Shown here: piece after piece, positions 9,130-19,541 of the stretch | Layout: every line of letters begins with the position of its first letter | Position numbering within the stretch: the stretch's first letter is position 1 | DNA from: Candidatus Borrelia undatumii | Lineage (GTDB): Bacteria > Spirochaetota > Spirochaetia > Borreliales > Borreliaceae | Reading direction: 5' to 3' | NCBI RefSeq assembly: GCF_020882015.2 | Contig: NZ_CP086555.2 | Span: forward strand, 744,001-808,000 | Length of the DNA: 64,000 bases | Notes under the pieces: model-generated | What the model saw: the letters and a program-made list of their open reading frames with translations, nothing else | Database searches by the model: none | Told to the model about the DNA's origin: nothing | Position numbers and translations under genes: made by a program

Positions 9130-10098
9130 ATGGTAGTAGGGTATGTAAGGCGTGTTGCTTTTTGTTTTTTTGTAGTTCTAATGCTTTCTTTATTTATTTT
9201 TCACGTCCTGTCTTATTTTAAGGCTTTCTCCAATTCTTATTTAAGAGCAGGGCCCACTGAGGTAAATTTGCTTGCCCTTTGGGAGAATAAAGAGTATAAG
9301 GAAATAATTGATTATGCTGAGAATGGTCTTAAGGCAAACAAGTTTGATTTTAATTTGAATTTGCTTCTTGGGTTCTCGTATTTTTACTACTCCTTAATGC
9401 TAAATGATAGCTCTTTGAGAACCCGTTTTTTGGATAATTCAATAGAGCGGCTAAGGTTTTTGATGTCAATAAATGACGATATTCCTATGAGTTCACTCTA
9501 TTATATTTTGGGTAAAGCTTATTCTCATAAGGGCGAGTATTACAGTGAGCTTTCTGTTAAGTATTTAAATAAGGCCTTACATTTAAATAGTTTTGATTTT
9601 ATGAGCATAAAGGAAGATATTTTTGAATATTTAGGGTACTCTTACCAGCTTTTAAAAGACTATAAATCCAGTTTGACGTTTTTTACTAGAGCTTATAAGG
9701 AAAATAAGTCAGATCTTGTTCTTTGGAACTTGGCATATATTAATTACAAAATAGGAAACATTGACAAGAGTGTTGAATATATAAACAAATTTGTAAAAGG
9801 AGAAGATGAGTCGTTTAGGAATGAAAAAAACGATGATAATTTAATGCAGAAGGTGTATTTGTTGTATGGGGATATATACTTGGATCAGGGTGCTTACGGT
9901 ATGGCCTTTAGTTGCTATGATAAAGTCTTAAAAATTAATAGGTTAAATCCTAATGTTTATGTTAGAATGGGAGACATATATAGAAGGAGAGATAGAGATT
10001 ACCCTAAGGCTCGAAAATATTGGAGAGAAGCGTTGAGTATTAATCCTTATTTAGAGGAGGCGAGGGAGAGGCTTGGAATTGGCCTAGAAGATTTTTAG
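9130..10098 (+). CDS. membrane-anchored tetratricopeptide-repeat protein
   Basis: About 322 residues with one N-terminal hydrophobic anchor (about residues 6-30), the rest probably on the outer face of the cytoplasmic membrane. At least four TPR-like helix pairs can be read, for example the segment ending YLNKALHLN and the C-terminal [12 protein letters not shown], both with the usual small/aromatic spacing. TPRs mediate protein-protein contacts, but the partner is unknown. It directly precedes mreB (10 nt), so a scaffold role in the elongasome is a reasonable inference. I chose ATG 9130, preceded by GGGAG, over ATG 9097, which lies in rnpB. Confidence 0.75.
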   Translation: MVVGYVRRVAFCFFVVLMLSLFIFHVLSYFKAFSNSYLRAGPTEVNLLALWENKEYKEIIDYAENGLKANKFDFNLNLLLGFSYFYYSLMLNDSSLRTRFLDNSIERLRFLMSINDDIPMSSLYYILGKAYSHKGEYYSELSVKYLNKALHLNSFDFMSIKEDIFEYLGYSYQLLKDYKSSLTFFTRAYKENKSDLVLWNLAYINYKIGNIDKSVEYINKFVKGEDESFRNEKNDDNLMQKVYLLYGDIYLDQGAYGMAFSCYDKVLKINRLNPNVYVRMGDIYRRRDRDYPKARKYWREALSINPYLEEARERLGIGLEDF

Positions 10099-10108
10099 GG
10101 GGCTTGGT

Positions 10109-11158
10109 TTGAATTTATTTAAGTCTTTTTTGATAGATATTGGCATCGATCTTGGTACGTGTAATACTTTGGTTTACATCAAGGATTATGGTGTAGTGAT
10201 GAGTGAGCCTTCGGTTGTAGCTATTGATGTTACTAAGGGTGGTAGAGTTGTTGCTGTTGGACGAAACGCTAAAAAGATGCTTTGGAAGACTCCGGAGAAT
10301 ATTAAGGCAGTGAGGCCTCTTCGCGATGGTGTTATTGCTGATATTGAAAATACAGAGAAGATGATTAAGTATTTTATAAATTATATTTTTTCTCGAAAGA
10401 AGTTGTTTTTTAAGCCTAGAATGGTAATCGGTGTGCCTACTTGTATTACGGAAGTTGAAAGGAGAGCCGTTAAAGAGAGCGCAATGAATGCTGGTGCTCG
10501 TGAGGTTAAGGTTATTGAGGAATCTCTTGCCGCTGCGATTGGGTCTGATATTCCCATTTTCGAGCCGACAGGTCATATGGTATGTGATATTGGGGGGGGC
10601 ACTACTGAGATATCTGTTATCTCGCTTGGTGGTATGGTGGTGAGCAGAGCCATTAGAACCGGTGGAGATGAGTTTGACGAGAGTATAATAAAGTATATGA
10701 GAAATGCCCATAACATCATTATTGGGCAGCAGACTGCGGAAAGATTAAAGATCAGGATAGGTAATGTTTATCCGGATACACATAATTTGAAGGTGGAGAC
10801 AATAGATATTAAGGGAACGGATGCTGTTACAGGTCTTCCTAGGAAGCAGATTGTTGATTCTATGGAAGTAAGGGAATCTTTAAAGGAGCCTATTAGTACT
10901 GTTGTTGATGAGGTTAAAAGAACCCTTGGGGCGACTCCTCCAGAACTTGCGACAGATATTGTTGAGCGTGGTATTATACTAACAGGAGGCGGAGCGCTTC
11001 TTAAGGGGCTTAATAGACTTTTATCAAAAGAAACAGGGGTTCCGGTTTATGTTGCAGATAATCCTCTTCTTTCTGTGGCTGTTGGGGCGGGCTTGTTTTA
11101 TGATTATGCTAACAGAATAGATATTAGTAAGAACATATATAGCTTTATTAATGAGTAG
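10109..11158 (+). CDS. mreB: rod shape-determining actin homologue MreB
   Basis: Actin-like ATPase that organises lateral cell-wall synthesis. The phosphate-1 motif IDLGTCNT (about residues 13-20), phosphate-2 motif DIGGGTTE (about 160-167) and adenosine motif [11 protein letters not shown] (about 290-300) are all present. Length is normal (349 aa). Translation starts at TTG, with AGGGGG from the end of the preceding gene as ribosome binding site. A G8 homopolymer at 10592-10599 encodes the DIGGG motif. It is followed directly by mreC (2 nt), mreD, mrdA and rodA. Very old annotations list this locus as ftsA; the sequence is clearly MreB. Confidence 0.97.
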   Translation: MNLFKSFLIDIGIDLGTCNTLVYIKDYGVVMSEPSVVAIDVTKGGRVVAVGRNAKKMLWKTPENIKAVRPLRDGVIADIENTEKMIKYFINYIFSRKKLFFKPRMVIGVPTCITEVERRAVKESAMNAGAREVKVIEESLAAAIGSDIPIFEPTGHMVCDIGGGTTEISVISLGGMVVSRAIRTGGDEFDESIIKYMRNAHNIIIGQQTAERLKIRIGNVYPDTHNLKVETIDIKGTDAVTGLPRKQIVDSMEVRESLKEPISTVVDEVKRTLGATPPELATDIVERGIILTGGGALLKGLNRLLSKETGVPVYVADNPLLSVAVGAGLFYDYANRIDISKNIYSFINE

Positions 11159-11160
11159 GT

Positions 11161-12006
11161 ATGAAGCTTCTTGTTAGGTTCAAGAATTTTATTAAGGTAT
11201 TGGGTATACTGGTAGTTTCAGTTGTTCTTATGGTGTACGATTCGGGTGGTTATGGAGGTAAGGGGAAGGATGACTTTTTTGTTTTTACCTTGACTTCTTA
11301 TGTTCAAGATAATATTCATGGTTTTTTTTGTTTTGTTGCCAGTGTTTTTAAGGCAATGAATGAATATAGGGACTATGGCGAGAAGATAGAGGAGTATAGG
11401 AAGAAAATACAGCAACTTGAGGTAGTTACCCAAAATGTTCAGATGCTGAGACAGGAGAATTCTAGACTTAAGGAACAGCTTGGATTTTATTCGTCGAATT
11501 CTAGCGAGTTTGTTTCGGCCGAAATAATTTATTTGAATTATTCAAATGTTTCTTCTTTAATGGCAATTAACAAGGGCTACAATGATGGTGTTCAAAAAGA
11601 TATGGTGGCTGTTGCCTATCAGGATGGGTTTAGTGGTTTGGTTGGCAAGGTTGTTAAGGTTTACGCACATACCGCTAGGGTTTTGCCCCTGACCAGTTAC
11701 GAGAATTTTGTTTCTGCAAGAATTCAAAATAGCAAATTTATTGGTCTTGTGGAGGGTAAAGGGTATGGGGAGTTTCTTGAGATGAATTATGTTAACAAAT
11801 TGGCTGAAAGCGATTTAAAGATAGGGGATTCTGTGGTTACTGCGGGTTTTGGCGAAGATCCTGGTGGGATTTACATAGGTAAGATTACTAGTTTTAATAT
11901 TCTTGAATATAATTCTCTTTTAAGTATTAAAGTGGAACCTATGATAGTCCTGGATAAATTGGAGTATGTTTTTTTGGTGAAGGGAGGAGGGAGGATACAA
12001 GATTGA
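11161..12006 (+). CDS. mreC: rod shape-determining protein MreC
   Basis: Periplasmic elongasome scaffold linking MreB/MreD to PBP2. It has one N-terminal membrane helix (about residues 10-26), a coiled coil at about 65-105, and the beta-barrel domain with the family pattern NKGYNDGV and AGFGEDPGGIYIGKI. The 281-aa length is usual. The stop codon overlaps the mreD start, suggesting translational coupling. Confidence 0.95.
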   Translation: MKLLVRFKNFIKVLGILVVSVVLMVYDSGGYGGKGKDDFFVFTLTSYVQDNIHGFFCFVASVFKAMNEYRDYGEKIEEYRKKIQQLEVVTQNVQMLRQENSRLKEQLGFYSSNSSEFVSAEIIYLNYSNVSSLMAINKGYNDGVQKDMVAVAYQDGFSGLVGKVVKVYAHTARVLPLTSYENFVSARIQNSKFIGLVEGKGYGEFLEMNYVNKLAESDLKIGDSVVTAGFGEDPGGIYIGKITSFNILEYNSLLSIKVEPMIVLDKLEYVFLVKGGGRIQD

Positions 12007-12485
12007 TATCTTTCGTTCTGTATTATATTAGCAGCGTACTTTTGGGTCAAGTTTTTCAATATTATTTTGCGGTTAATTTTTCCTTTTCGATAGATATATT
12101 TCTAATAATTTTAATTTTTAATTCTCTGAATTTTGTTTTTAATGTAAGCCTGTTCTCGAGCGTGTTGCATGGACTTATTATGGATTATTTTACTGGATTG
12201 CCGCTTGGATTTTTTGTCTTCAATTATGTCTTAATATTTTATATACTTGGAAAAATTAAAATTTTAGTTCCCAAAAGTATGCTTAGTATAACGTTATTTT
12301 TTGTTTTTTCAAAGTTCATAATTTGTTTTGTTGCAATGGTGTTATCAGATTTTGTGGATCTTAAAGGATTTAATTACGAAATATTTAATCTTAATATTGT
12401 TGTAAACATAGTATTTATAAATTTTTTGTATCCAATTTTAAGTTATTTTACTCGAAATCTTTATGCTTTCAGGGAGGAATATTAA
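12003..12485 (+). CDS. mreD: rod shape-determining membrane protein MreD
   Basis: Small polytopic inner-membrane protein of the elongasome, with about five hydrophobic segments over 160 residues. MreD is poorly conserved in sequence; the call rests on size, hydrophobicity, the internal GLIMDYFTGLPLGFF segment typical of MreD, and position between mreC and mrdA. The start is TTG at 12003, overlapping the mreC stop by 3 nt. Its last codons contain the GGGAGG ribosome binding site of mrdA. Confidence 0.88.
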   Translation: MISFVLYYISSVLLGQVFQYYFAVNFSFSIDIFLIILIFNSLNFVFNVSLFSSVLHGLIMDYFTGLPLGFFVFNYVLIFYILGKIKILVPKSMLSITLFFVFSKFIICFVAMVLSDFVDLKGFNYEIFNLNIVVNIVFINFLYPILSYFTRNLYAFREEY

Positions 12486-12486
12486 G

Positions 12487-14286
12487 ATGAGGGTTATTTT
12501 GAAAGAAAGATATAGATTTGGATTATTGTTTGTATCTTTGGTATTTTTTATTTACCTTTTTACTTTATTTAAGATGCAAATTGGGAAGCACTTATTTTAC
12601 GATAGAGAAGCAATAGTGCTTTTATCTAGGGTTGAAAAAATTAATGCCTCAAGGGGTGAAATTTTAGATTCAAATCTGAATGTTATTGCAAATAACCTTA
12701 CAGCGTTTGTTTTAAAAATTAGCTTGGAGCAATACTATGAAATGCCTCTTGAAGATAGAGAAGAGATGCTAGAGTTTTTATCAAGGACTTTAAGAATAGA
12801 TCGGGGGCTTATTCTTTCTAAAATTGAAGCTCCTAGGGGATATCTTAAAGATGTAGAGATAATTGAGCTTAGTCCTGAAATGTTGTTTAGAATATCTGAG
12901 AAAAGGAATTATTATCCTGCACTTTTATGGTCATATTCTTTTAAAAGAAATTATTTGGGGGATGATTCCTATTCTCATCCTATTGGGTATGTTGGCAGGA
13001 TCAATCAAAGAGAACTTCGTGCGTTTTATAATGTTAAGGGATATGATAATAACTCTACAATAGGCAAGTCGGGTATTGAGCAAATTTATGATATCTATAT
13101 TAGGGGGAAGGAAGGCTTGATTAAATACAGGGTGGATTCTAGGGAAAGGAGGATAGACAGTGGCTCTATTATAGAGAATATGACTCCTGGTAATAATATT
13201 GTGTTAAATATTATTAGGGATGTTCAAATGCTTGCCAAAAATACCCTAGGAGAGAGGTATGGGACTGTAGTGGTATTAAAGCCTTCAACAGGGGGTGTAT
13301 TGGCTCTTCATAATTATCCTTATTATTCAATGAGAGATATTTATAATAAGTATTCCAGAGAAGATTATTCCTTTCTAAATAGGGCGGTGCAGTCAGTTTA
13401 TCCTCCGGCTTCTATTTTTAAATTGGTCATGGCTACCGCATTACTGGAAGAAAAAGTTTTAGATAAAGACAGAAAGATACATTGTCCGGGGTATTTTAAG
13501 GTGGGCAATAGAACTTTTCATTGCTGGCAGCGTGGTGGGCATGGTTATGTCAATTTAGAGGAAGCTGTTGCACATTCTTGTAATGTTTATTTTTACACAT
13601 TAGGGCTTAAGTATCTTGGGGCCGAGAAGATTTTTAAATATGCAAGGGAATATGGATTTGGAGAGAAAACGGGTATTGATTTGCCAAATGAGGTGCCAGG
13701 TCTTCTGCCAAGTCCAGCGTGGAAGGAAAAAATTTTTAAGCAACCTTGGGTTGGTGGAGATACTGTAAATTTTTCAATAGGGCAAGGATTTTTAAATGCC
13801 ACTCCTGTTCAGATTGCTAACATGATAGCTATGATTGCAAATGAAGGTGTCGTTTATAAGCCAAGAGTTGTTAATAGGATTTTGGATGGAAATACTAATG
13901 AGGTTGTTCTTGAAAATGCCCCAGAGGTTCTCAGAAAGACTAATCTTATTAGTAAGAGTACTTTTAAGCTTTTAAAAAAATATATGAGAAGTGTTATAAC
14001 TTATGGCACTGCAAGAAATTCAGTTCTTACTAGGGTAGTGGCAGTTGGAGGAAAAACAGGGACAGGCCAGACCGGTGTTATTGGGTTTGAGAATAGTTCT
14101 TTTGTAGGGCTTGCGCCTTACAATGGTACGCCGGGTGAACAAGTTATTGTTTTTAGTCTGGTTGAAGGAAGGAGTAACGCTGATATGTGGCCTGCTAAAG
14201 CGGTGGATTTAGTCATGCAGGGTATTTTTGCTAATCAAAGTTATGAGGATATTCTTAAAGTATACAGACCATGGTACATTAGGTAG
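12487..14286 (+). CDS. mrdA: penicillin-binding protein 2, elongasome transpeptidase
   Basis: Class B PBP that cross-links peptidoglycan during elongation, partner of RodA. It has an N-terminal membrane anchor (about residues 10-30), a PBP dimer domain, then the transpeptidase. The active-site serine is S309 in the SIFK tetrad after PPA. The SxN motif is SCN near 365 and the KTG motif is at K523. I chose ATG 12487 because GGGAGG sits 9 nt upstream; the upstream in-frame ATG at 12463 precedes that site. The resulting 599 aa is a normal length. rodA follows 6 nt later. Confidence 0.96.
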   Translation: MRVILKERYRFGLLFVSLVFFIYLFTLFKMQIGKHLFYDREAIVLLSRVEKINASRGEILDSNLNVIANNLTAFVLKISLEQYYEMPLEDREEMLEFLSRTLRIDRGLILSKIEAPRGYLKDVEIIELSPEMLFRISEKRNYYPALLWSYSFKRNYLGDDSYSHPIGYVGRINQRELRAFYNVKGYDNNSTIGKSGIEQIYDIYIRGKEGLIKYRVDSRERRIDSGSIIENMTPGNNIVLNIIRDVQMLAKNTLGERYGTVVVLKPSTGGVLALHNYPYYSMRDIYNKYSREDYSFLNRAVQSVYPPASIFKLVMATALLEEKVLDKDRKIHCPGYFKVGNRTFHCWQRGGHGYVNLEEAVAHSCNVYFYTLGLKYLGAEKIFKYAREYGFGEKTGIDLPNEVPGLLPSPAWKEKIFKQPWVGGDTVNFSIGQGFLNATPVQIANMIAMIANEGVVYKPRVVNRILDGNTNEVVLENAPEVLRKTNLISKSTFKLLKKYMRSVITYGTARNSVLTRVVAVGGKTGTGQTGVIGFENSSFVGLAPYNGTPGEQVIVFSLVEGRSNADMWPAKAVDLVMQGIFANQSYEDILKVYRPWYIR

Positions 14287-14292
14287 GGTAAA

Positions 14293-15606
14293 GTGGCGGT
14301 TTTTAGAAAAGGGTATGACTTTTTGGCATTAATTAGTTTAGCGGTTATATCTTTTGTTGGGATATTGCTTATATATTCTAGTGATTATGCTTCTAACGGT
14401 TCTTTGGTTAAAATCGAATATTTTAAACAAACTATATGGGTTCTTATTGGATTTTTTTTAATCTTTGTAATGGGAAGATATGATCTTAAGATCATACAGG
14501 GGATGATTTACCCTTTATATTTTTTGTTGATAGCTTCCTTGATTTTTACTGCCCTTTTTGGTGTTACTGTTAACGGGGCTAGGTCTTGGATTGGGATTTG
14601 GAGGTTGGGTGGGCAGCCTTCAGAATTTGGCAAAATCGTTACTATCCTAGCTCTTGCTAAGTTTTACAGTAGTAGGAGAGATAATGGTAGCGGGTTTATT
14701 TTTGCTTTTCTTTTAATTTTTCCTGTTGTTTTGCTTGTATTTTTACAGCCTGATTTTGGAACTGCTGTGGTTTACCTGAGTATATTTGTATTCGTTTCCT
14801 TTTTTGCTGGTGTGGGCGTGCATTATATCTTGTATTTTACTTTGGTGGGTTTTCTTTCATTCCTTTTCGTAATTTTACCTGTTTGGTATGAATATAAGAC
14901 AGAGATGGGAAATATAGTGTATTTAATTTTTTCAAATAACTTTTATTTTCAAGTAGCTTTTTTGGTATTAATTTCAGTATTTGTATCTTCCGTTATAGGT
15001 TTTTTTATTTCAAAATACAATTTAAACATTAGACTTACTTATTTTTATATTATGTTTGTGAGTTCAATTTTGATAATTGCTGCTCTTTCGTCTAGGTTTC
15101 TTTCTAGGATGATGAAGCCTTATCAAATTAAGAGATTTTTGGTCTTCCTGGATCCAAATATTGATCTTAAGGGGGCTGGGTGGAATTTAAATCAAGTAAA
15201 GATTGCTATTGGTTCTGGCGGTGTTTTTGGCAAGGGGTTTTTGAAGGGACCTTACACACACGCAAATTATGTGCCATCTCAGAGTACAGATTTTATTTTT
15301 TCAATTCTTGCTGAGGAATTTGGATTTTTGGGGGTTGGTGTAGTTTTAATATTGTTTTTCCTTATTTTTTTCAGGATTTTAATAATAATGAATAAGAGTA
15401 GGGATAGATATATGTCTTTGGTTCTATCGGGTGTGTTGGGTCTTTTATTTTTTCATACTTCTTTTAATGTTGGGATGTGCTTGGGGCTTTTACCAATTAC
15501 AGGAATACCTTTGCCTTTTCTCTCCTATGGGGGTTCCTCTAGTATTACTTTCTTTCTGGCTATGGCCCTTTATTTTAACATTGAGTCTATAGTGACTGTA
15601 GACTAA
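14293..15606 (+). CDS. rodA: SEDS peptidoglycan glycosyltransferase RodA
   Basis: Polytopic SEDS-family polymerase that extends glycan strands with PBP2. About ten membrane segments can be read over 437 residues. Family hallmarks include NGARSWIGI near residue 95, the PDFGTA motif near 155, and the C-terminal GIPLPFLSYGGSS motif near 405-418. The start is GTG at 14293, 6 nt after mrdA. It ends the mreB-mreC-mreD-mrdA-rodA cluster; 135 nt without a gene follow before thrS. Confidence 0.96.
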   Translation: MAVFRKGYDFLALISLAVISFVGILLIYSSDYASNGSLVKIEYFKQTIWVLIGFFLIFVMGRYDLKIIQGMIYPLYFLLIASLIFTALFGVTVNGARSWIGIWRLGGQPSEFGKIVTILALAKFYSSRRDNGSGFIFAFLLIFPVVLLVFLQPDFGTAVVYLSIFVFVSFFAGVGVHYILYFTLVGFLSFLFVILPVWYEYKTEMGNIVYLIFSNNFYFQVAFLVLISVFVSSVIGFFISKYNLNIRLTYFYIMFVSSILIIAALSSRFLSRMMKPYQIKRFLVFLDPNIDLKGAGWNLNQVKIAIGSGGVFGKGFLKGPYTHANYVPSQSTDFIFSILAEEFGFLGVGVVLILFFLIFFRILIIMNKSRDRYMSLVLSGVLGLLFFHTSFNVGMCLGLLPITGIPLPFLSYGGSSSITFFLAMALYFNIESIVTVD

Positions 15607-15741
15607 ATGCTTTTGTACTTTTTGTTTTGTCTATTTTTTTAGTAAGTTTTTTTGTATATTTTATCTGGGGGTTCCTTGTGTGTATTTTTGTTAGGTGTTT
15701 GGTGTGTCGTGCACAGAAGGTTGAGCCTTAAGAAGGTATTT

Positions 15742-17493
15742 ATGGGTAAAGATTTAGACAGTGATGGTATTTTGTATAAAAAAAGACATTCAATCGCTCA
15801 TGTTATGGCAGAAGCGGTGCTGGATTTATTTCCAGGTACCAAACTCGCGATAGGACCTCCAATTAAAGATGGATTTTACTATGATTTTGATTTTGAAAAT
15901 CATATTACTGAAGATGTTCTTTTGTTAATAGAGCAAAAAATGCGAGAAATTTTAAAGACGGGTAGTTCTTTTGTAAGGGAAGTGATTACGAGGGAGCTTG
16001 CTTTCTCTTTATTTAAAGAACAGCCTTACAAAACGGATTTAATTAATAACTTCGGGTTTGAAGAAGAGGTTTCGATATATAGGAGCCACAATTTCGTTGA
16101 TCTTTGTAAGGGCCCTCATGTAGATAATATGAGTGAAATTGATCCAAGCGCATTTAAGTTGACCAGTATTGCCGGTGCTTATTGGCGTGGTAATGAAAAA
16201 AATAAAATGCTTACTCGTATTTATGGGACTTTGTGGAATAATGAGGGAGAGCTTAAGGCGCATCTTAAATTGAGGGAAGAGATAAAAAGAAGAGACCACA
16301 GAAAGCTTGGGCGAGATCTCGATTTGTTTTCCATTCATGAAGATATAGGTCCTGGCCTTGTACTGTTTCATCCTAATGGCGCCAGAGTAAGAGCTTCAGT
16401 AGAAGATTTTTGGAGAGAAGAACATCTAAAGAATGGGTATGATATCCTTTTTACGCCTCATTTGGGTAAATCTTGGCTTTGGGAAACTTCTGGACATTTG
16501 GATTTCTATAAGGAGAATATGTTTGAGAAGATCGAAATGGATAAGAGTAGTTATTATGTTAAGCCTATGAATTGTCCGTTTCATATTGCAATTTATAATG
16601 AGGGGAGGCATTCTTATAGGGATTTACCTTTCCGGTGGGCTGAGCTTGGCACAGTGTATCGTTATGAGAGAATAGGTGCTCTTCATGGCACTATGCGTGT
16701 TAGGGGGTTTACTCAAGACGATGCGCACATTATATGTACTTATGAACAGGTTAGGACAGAGGTCAAAGAAGTCTTAAGATTTGCACTTTATATGTGGAAT
16801 AAATTTGGTTTTACAAATTTAAAGGCATATCTTTCTACAAAACCGGAAAAATCTGTTGGGAGTGTGGATGATTGGGACATGGCTGTAAGGGAATTAGAGG
16901 AGGCTTTGATTGATTTTAATATTTCTTATGAGGTTGATGATGGAGGTGGGGCTTTTTATGGCCCTAAGATTGATCTTAAAATAGTAGATTCTCTTGAAAG
17001 AGAATGGCAGGTGAGTACAATTCAGTTTGATTTTAATCTTCCTGAAAAATTTAAAATGACTTATACGACGGAAGAGGGTAGGGAAAAGAGACCTTTTGTG
17101 ATTCATCGCGCTCTTCTTGGTTCTATTGAAAGATTTTTTGGAATTTTAGTAGAACATTATGGGGGTGCGTTTCCTGTATGGCTAGCTCCTCTTCAAGTAG
17201 TCATTATCCCTGTGAATAACATTGTGGAAGAATATGCACTAAAGGTTTTTTCTTTATTTAAGGAAGAAGGCATTAGGATAAAACTTGATAATGATTGCAA
17301 TACAAGAATGAATGCTAAGATTAGAGAATATCAAGTTAAAAAGGTTCCTTATATGTTTATAATAGGGGATAGGGAAGTAAAAGCAAAGGGAGTTTCCATT
17401 AGAACTAGAACTAATGAACAGATTAATGGTCTTGGCCTTGAGGAAGCTTTTGAATTTGTGAAATCAAAAATCAAGTGCAAGGAGCTTTTGTAA
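15742..17493 (+). CDS. thrS: threonyl-tRNA synthetase, short form without TGS domain
   Basis: Charges tRNA-Thr and edits mischarged serine. With ATG 15742 (AAGG 5 nt upstream) the protein is 583 aa and begins directly with the editing domain, where H16 and H20 form the HxxxH zinc-like motif. The usual N-terminal TGS domain of about 60 residues is absent, as I recall for other Borrelia ThrRS. The class II core has motif 2 at RYERIGALHG..RVRGF and motif 3 at HRALLGSIERFFGILVEH, followed by the anticodon-binding domain. The frame is open back to TTG 15652, but that extension lacks family similarity. pgsA starts 1 nt after the stop. Confidence 0.96.
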   Translation: MGKDLDSDGILYKKRHSIAHVMAEAVLDLFPGTKLAIGPPIKDGFYYDFDFENHITEDVLLLIEQKMREILKTGSSFVREVITRELAFSLFKEQPYKTDLINNFGFEEEVSIYRSHNFVDLCKGPHVDNMSEIDPSAFKLTSIAGAYWRGNEKNKMLTRIYGTLWNNEGELKAHLKLREEIKRRDHRKLGRDLDLFSIHEDIGPGLVLFHPNGARVRASVEDFWREEHLKNGYDILFTPHLGKSWLWETSGHLDFYKENMFEKIEMDKSSYYVKPMNCPFHIAIYNEGRHSYRDLPFRWAELGTVYRYERIGALHGTMRVRGFTQDDAHIICTYEQVRTEVKEVLRFALYMWNKFGFTNLKAYLSTKPEKSVGSVDDWDMAVRELEEALIDFNISYEVDDGGGAFYGPKIDLKIVDSLEREWQVSTIQFDFNLPEKFKMTYTTEEGREKRPFVIHRALLGSIERFFGILVEHYGGAFPVWLAPLQVVIIPVNNIVEEYALKVFSLFKEEGIRIKLDNDCNTRMNAKIREYQVKKVPYMFIIGDREVKAKGVSIRTRTNEQINGLGLEEAFEFVKSKIKCKELL

Positions 17494-17494
17494 G

Positions 17495-18115
17495 TTGAAT
17501 CATGCTGGAATTAGTCCAAATAAAATAACTTTTTTTCGGATTGTTTTGTCTTTCATTATACTGTTTATATTTTTCCTTGAGGATTTTTGGGATCCTTATC
17601 CATTTTTAATTTTGATTTGGGTTTTAATTATTTTGAATGAAATGACAGATATTGTCGACGGGTATATTGCTAGAAAATATGGGTTGATTAGTAATATGGG
17701 AAAGGTTCTAGATCCTTATGCAGATGTGTTGCAACATTTAACATATTTTGTTTTTTTCTTTTATAAAGGTATTACTCCTTATTATTTTTTTGTTGTATTT
17801 GTGTATCGTGAGATTTCTATTGGTTTTATCCGAAATTTAATTATTCAATTTAACATAGTACAACAAGCTAAAATTTCGGGTAAATTAAAATCGTTATTTT
17901 ATGCTGTTGCAACATTTGCCAGTCTTTTTCTTTATAGCCTAGATAAATTAAAAGTCACTGTGTTGATTGAAAAATATTTAGGGTCTGTTTTAAATGTGAA
18001 CTTTAATTTTTCTTTTTTTATCGGAATAATATACGTTGTATCTACCGTTTTAGTTATTGTATCTTTTATTGATTACGTGTTGGTATTTTTGGATCTTAAT
18101 AAATATGAAAATTAA
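17495..18115 (+). CDS. pgsA: CDP-diacylglycerol-glycerol-3-phosphate 3-phosphatidyltransferase
   Basis: Membrane CDP-alcohol phosphatidyltransferase that makes phosphatidylglycerophosphate, the committed step to phosphatidylglycerol. The full family signature is present: D52, D55-G56, A59-R60, G69, D73 and D77. About six hydrophobic helices are visible across 206 residues. The start is TTG directly behind thrS. Its 3' end overlaps the next gene by 11 nt. A phosphatidylcholine synthase is less likely because those are longer and have a different loop pattern. Confidence 0.9.
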   Translation: MNHAGISPNKITFFRIVLSFIILFIFFLEDFWDPYPFLILIWVLIILNEMTDIVDGYIARKYGLISNMGKVLDPYADVLQHLTYFVFFFYKGITPYYFFVVFVYREISIGFIRNLIIQFNIVQQAKISGKLKSLFYAVATFASLFLYSLDKLKVTVLIEKYLGSVLNVNFNFSFFIGIIYVVSTVLVIVSFIDYVLVFLDLNKYEN

Positions 18116-19541
18116 AATACTATTGGTTTTATTATTAATTGTTTTTTATTCTTATGCTCAAGAGAAGCAGATATTAACGGAAATAACTCCTTTAAGTATT
18201 TCAAGCAAGAGTGGAAAGGGAAGTGTTTATTTAAGAGTTGGTAAATCTTCCAATTACATCCTAACTTTTAATAATTCCTTAAAGTCAGATTTTGTTTATA
18301 TGATTTATGATGTTGCAAAGAAGAGCTATATAACAGATAAGGTAAAAAAGAGGGATATTAGAATTAAATTAGAGAAAGATGTTCTTTATGCGGTGATTTA
18401 CATTACTTCTGAGAATTCAGACATTGATTTTTATCTTACAGACCTTGATTTATCAATCATAAGTGATAATTCTTTGAAAGCGAATCCATCTAATATAAAA
18501 ACGCAAGATAAAACTTTTTTATTAAGGGAGTTTCCAATCTTCAAATTAGACTCGAAGATTAAAAGGTATATTTTAAGAATACACAAAAACAATATTTACA
18601 TTGCTTATCAGATGGAAACGGGTGATAATATCAAAATATCTGCATTTATTGAAAATATTGGTTGGTTTGATATTAATTCTGCCGTTAATGAGAATATTAC
18701 TGGTGTTGCTTGTTTTGATTTTGCAATCAATTCTGGGGGGGAATTGTATGTTGCCTTTACTACTAGGGGAACTAATAATTTTTCTAGGGAACTTATAGTT
18801 AAGAAATTTAATAGCAGGAAGTGGATTGATATTAGTCCTAGGTTTAAGGATAACATTGGGTTTTTGGTAAATATTAGTATTGACAGAAGAGATAATTTGT
18901 ATTTGGCTTACTTGAGGGAGGTTGGAAAAGAATATAAAGTAAATTTTATTACAAATGAAGGATATGGACGCATTTGGAATAATGCCGACGGTGCTTACGT
19001 TTCCAAAGGAAATTCTGATGTTGATGTTGCAAACATTGGTATTATTTCTGAACCTTTCTTGGGAATTTTTTATAATTATCAAATAGATGGGCATATGAAG
19101 TCTGAGTTTGTTATTGATAAGGGTAAGTCTTGGGCAAATACGAATACGCAATCCGCCATTGAGGCAAATTTTATAAAAATTCTTTCCAACGTTGATTCTA
19201 ACCAAGTTGTTTTAAGTTATGTGACAAAAGGTAGGCCCATTGTTAGTGTATCTACCTTGAAATTTGATAAGTGGCATAACATAAGTCCAAATATTAAGGT
19301 AAAAGATGGCATAAGTAGTGATATTATAGAATATCGAAATAATTTGTTCTTGGTTTATGAAGATGATAGTGATGTTAGACTCATTTATTTTGATGATAAT
19401 AATTGGTATTTTGTAAATGGAGCTGAGATTTTTCAGAAATCCGCTGTCAGACCTCAAATTGAACACTACGGAAGAGAAGGATTCATATTGTCATATCTGA
19501 GCTCAGATCTTAAAACTTTATATCTTAAATTGATCACCTAA
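18105..19541 (+). CDS. secreted hypothetical protein, probably beta-rich
   Basis: A signal peptide is clear: MKIK, a hydrophobic core, then a likely signal peptidase I site after SYA (about residue 17). The mature part (about 460 aa) is rich in beta-strand-like segments with repeated aromatic-Asp patterns. It contains one Asp-box-like motif (DKGKSWANT), suggesting a beta-propeller fold. There is no catalytic signature I can name. The frame is open upstream to 18057, but ATG 18105 gives the proper signal sequence and overlaps pgsA by 11 nt. Its end overlaps the convergent cyaB gene by 24 nt. Confidence 0.75.
   Translation: MKIKILLVLLLIVFYSYAQEKQILTEITPLSISSKSGKGSVYLRVGKSSNYILTFNNSLKSDFVYMIYDVAKKSYITDKVKKRDIRIKLEKDVLYAVIYITSENSDIDFYLTDLDLSIISDNSLKANPSNIKTQDKTFLLREFPIFKLDSKIKRYILRIHKNNIYIAYQMETGDNIKISAFIENIGWFDINSAVNENITGVACFDFAINSGGELYVAFTTRGTNNFSRELIVKKFNSRKWIDISPRFKDNIGFLVNISIDRRDNLYLAYLREVGKEYKVNFITNEGYGRIWNNADGAYVSKGNSDVDVANIGIISEPFLGIFYNYQIDGHMKSEFVIDKGKSWANTNTQSAIEANFIKILSNVDSNQVVLSYVTKGRPIVSVSTLKFDKWHNISPNIKVKDGISSDIIEYRNNLFLVYEDDSDVRLIYFDDNNWYFVNGAEIFQKSAVRPQIEHYGREGFILSYLSSDLKTLYLKLIT

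Noticed and set aside
10115-10711. 198-aa minus-strand open frame
   Set aside because: It is antisense to mreB, has no ribosome binding site or family features, and mreB is unmistakable.
15652-15741. N-terminal extension of ThrRS
   Set aside because: The extension is hydrophobic, unlike any ThrRS domain, and ATG 15742 has a good ribosome binding site and family-like start.
18573-19205. 210-aa minus-strand open frame
   Set aside because: Antisense to the secreted protein gene; basic, Ile/Asn-rich composition typical of a complement of an AT-rich gene.
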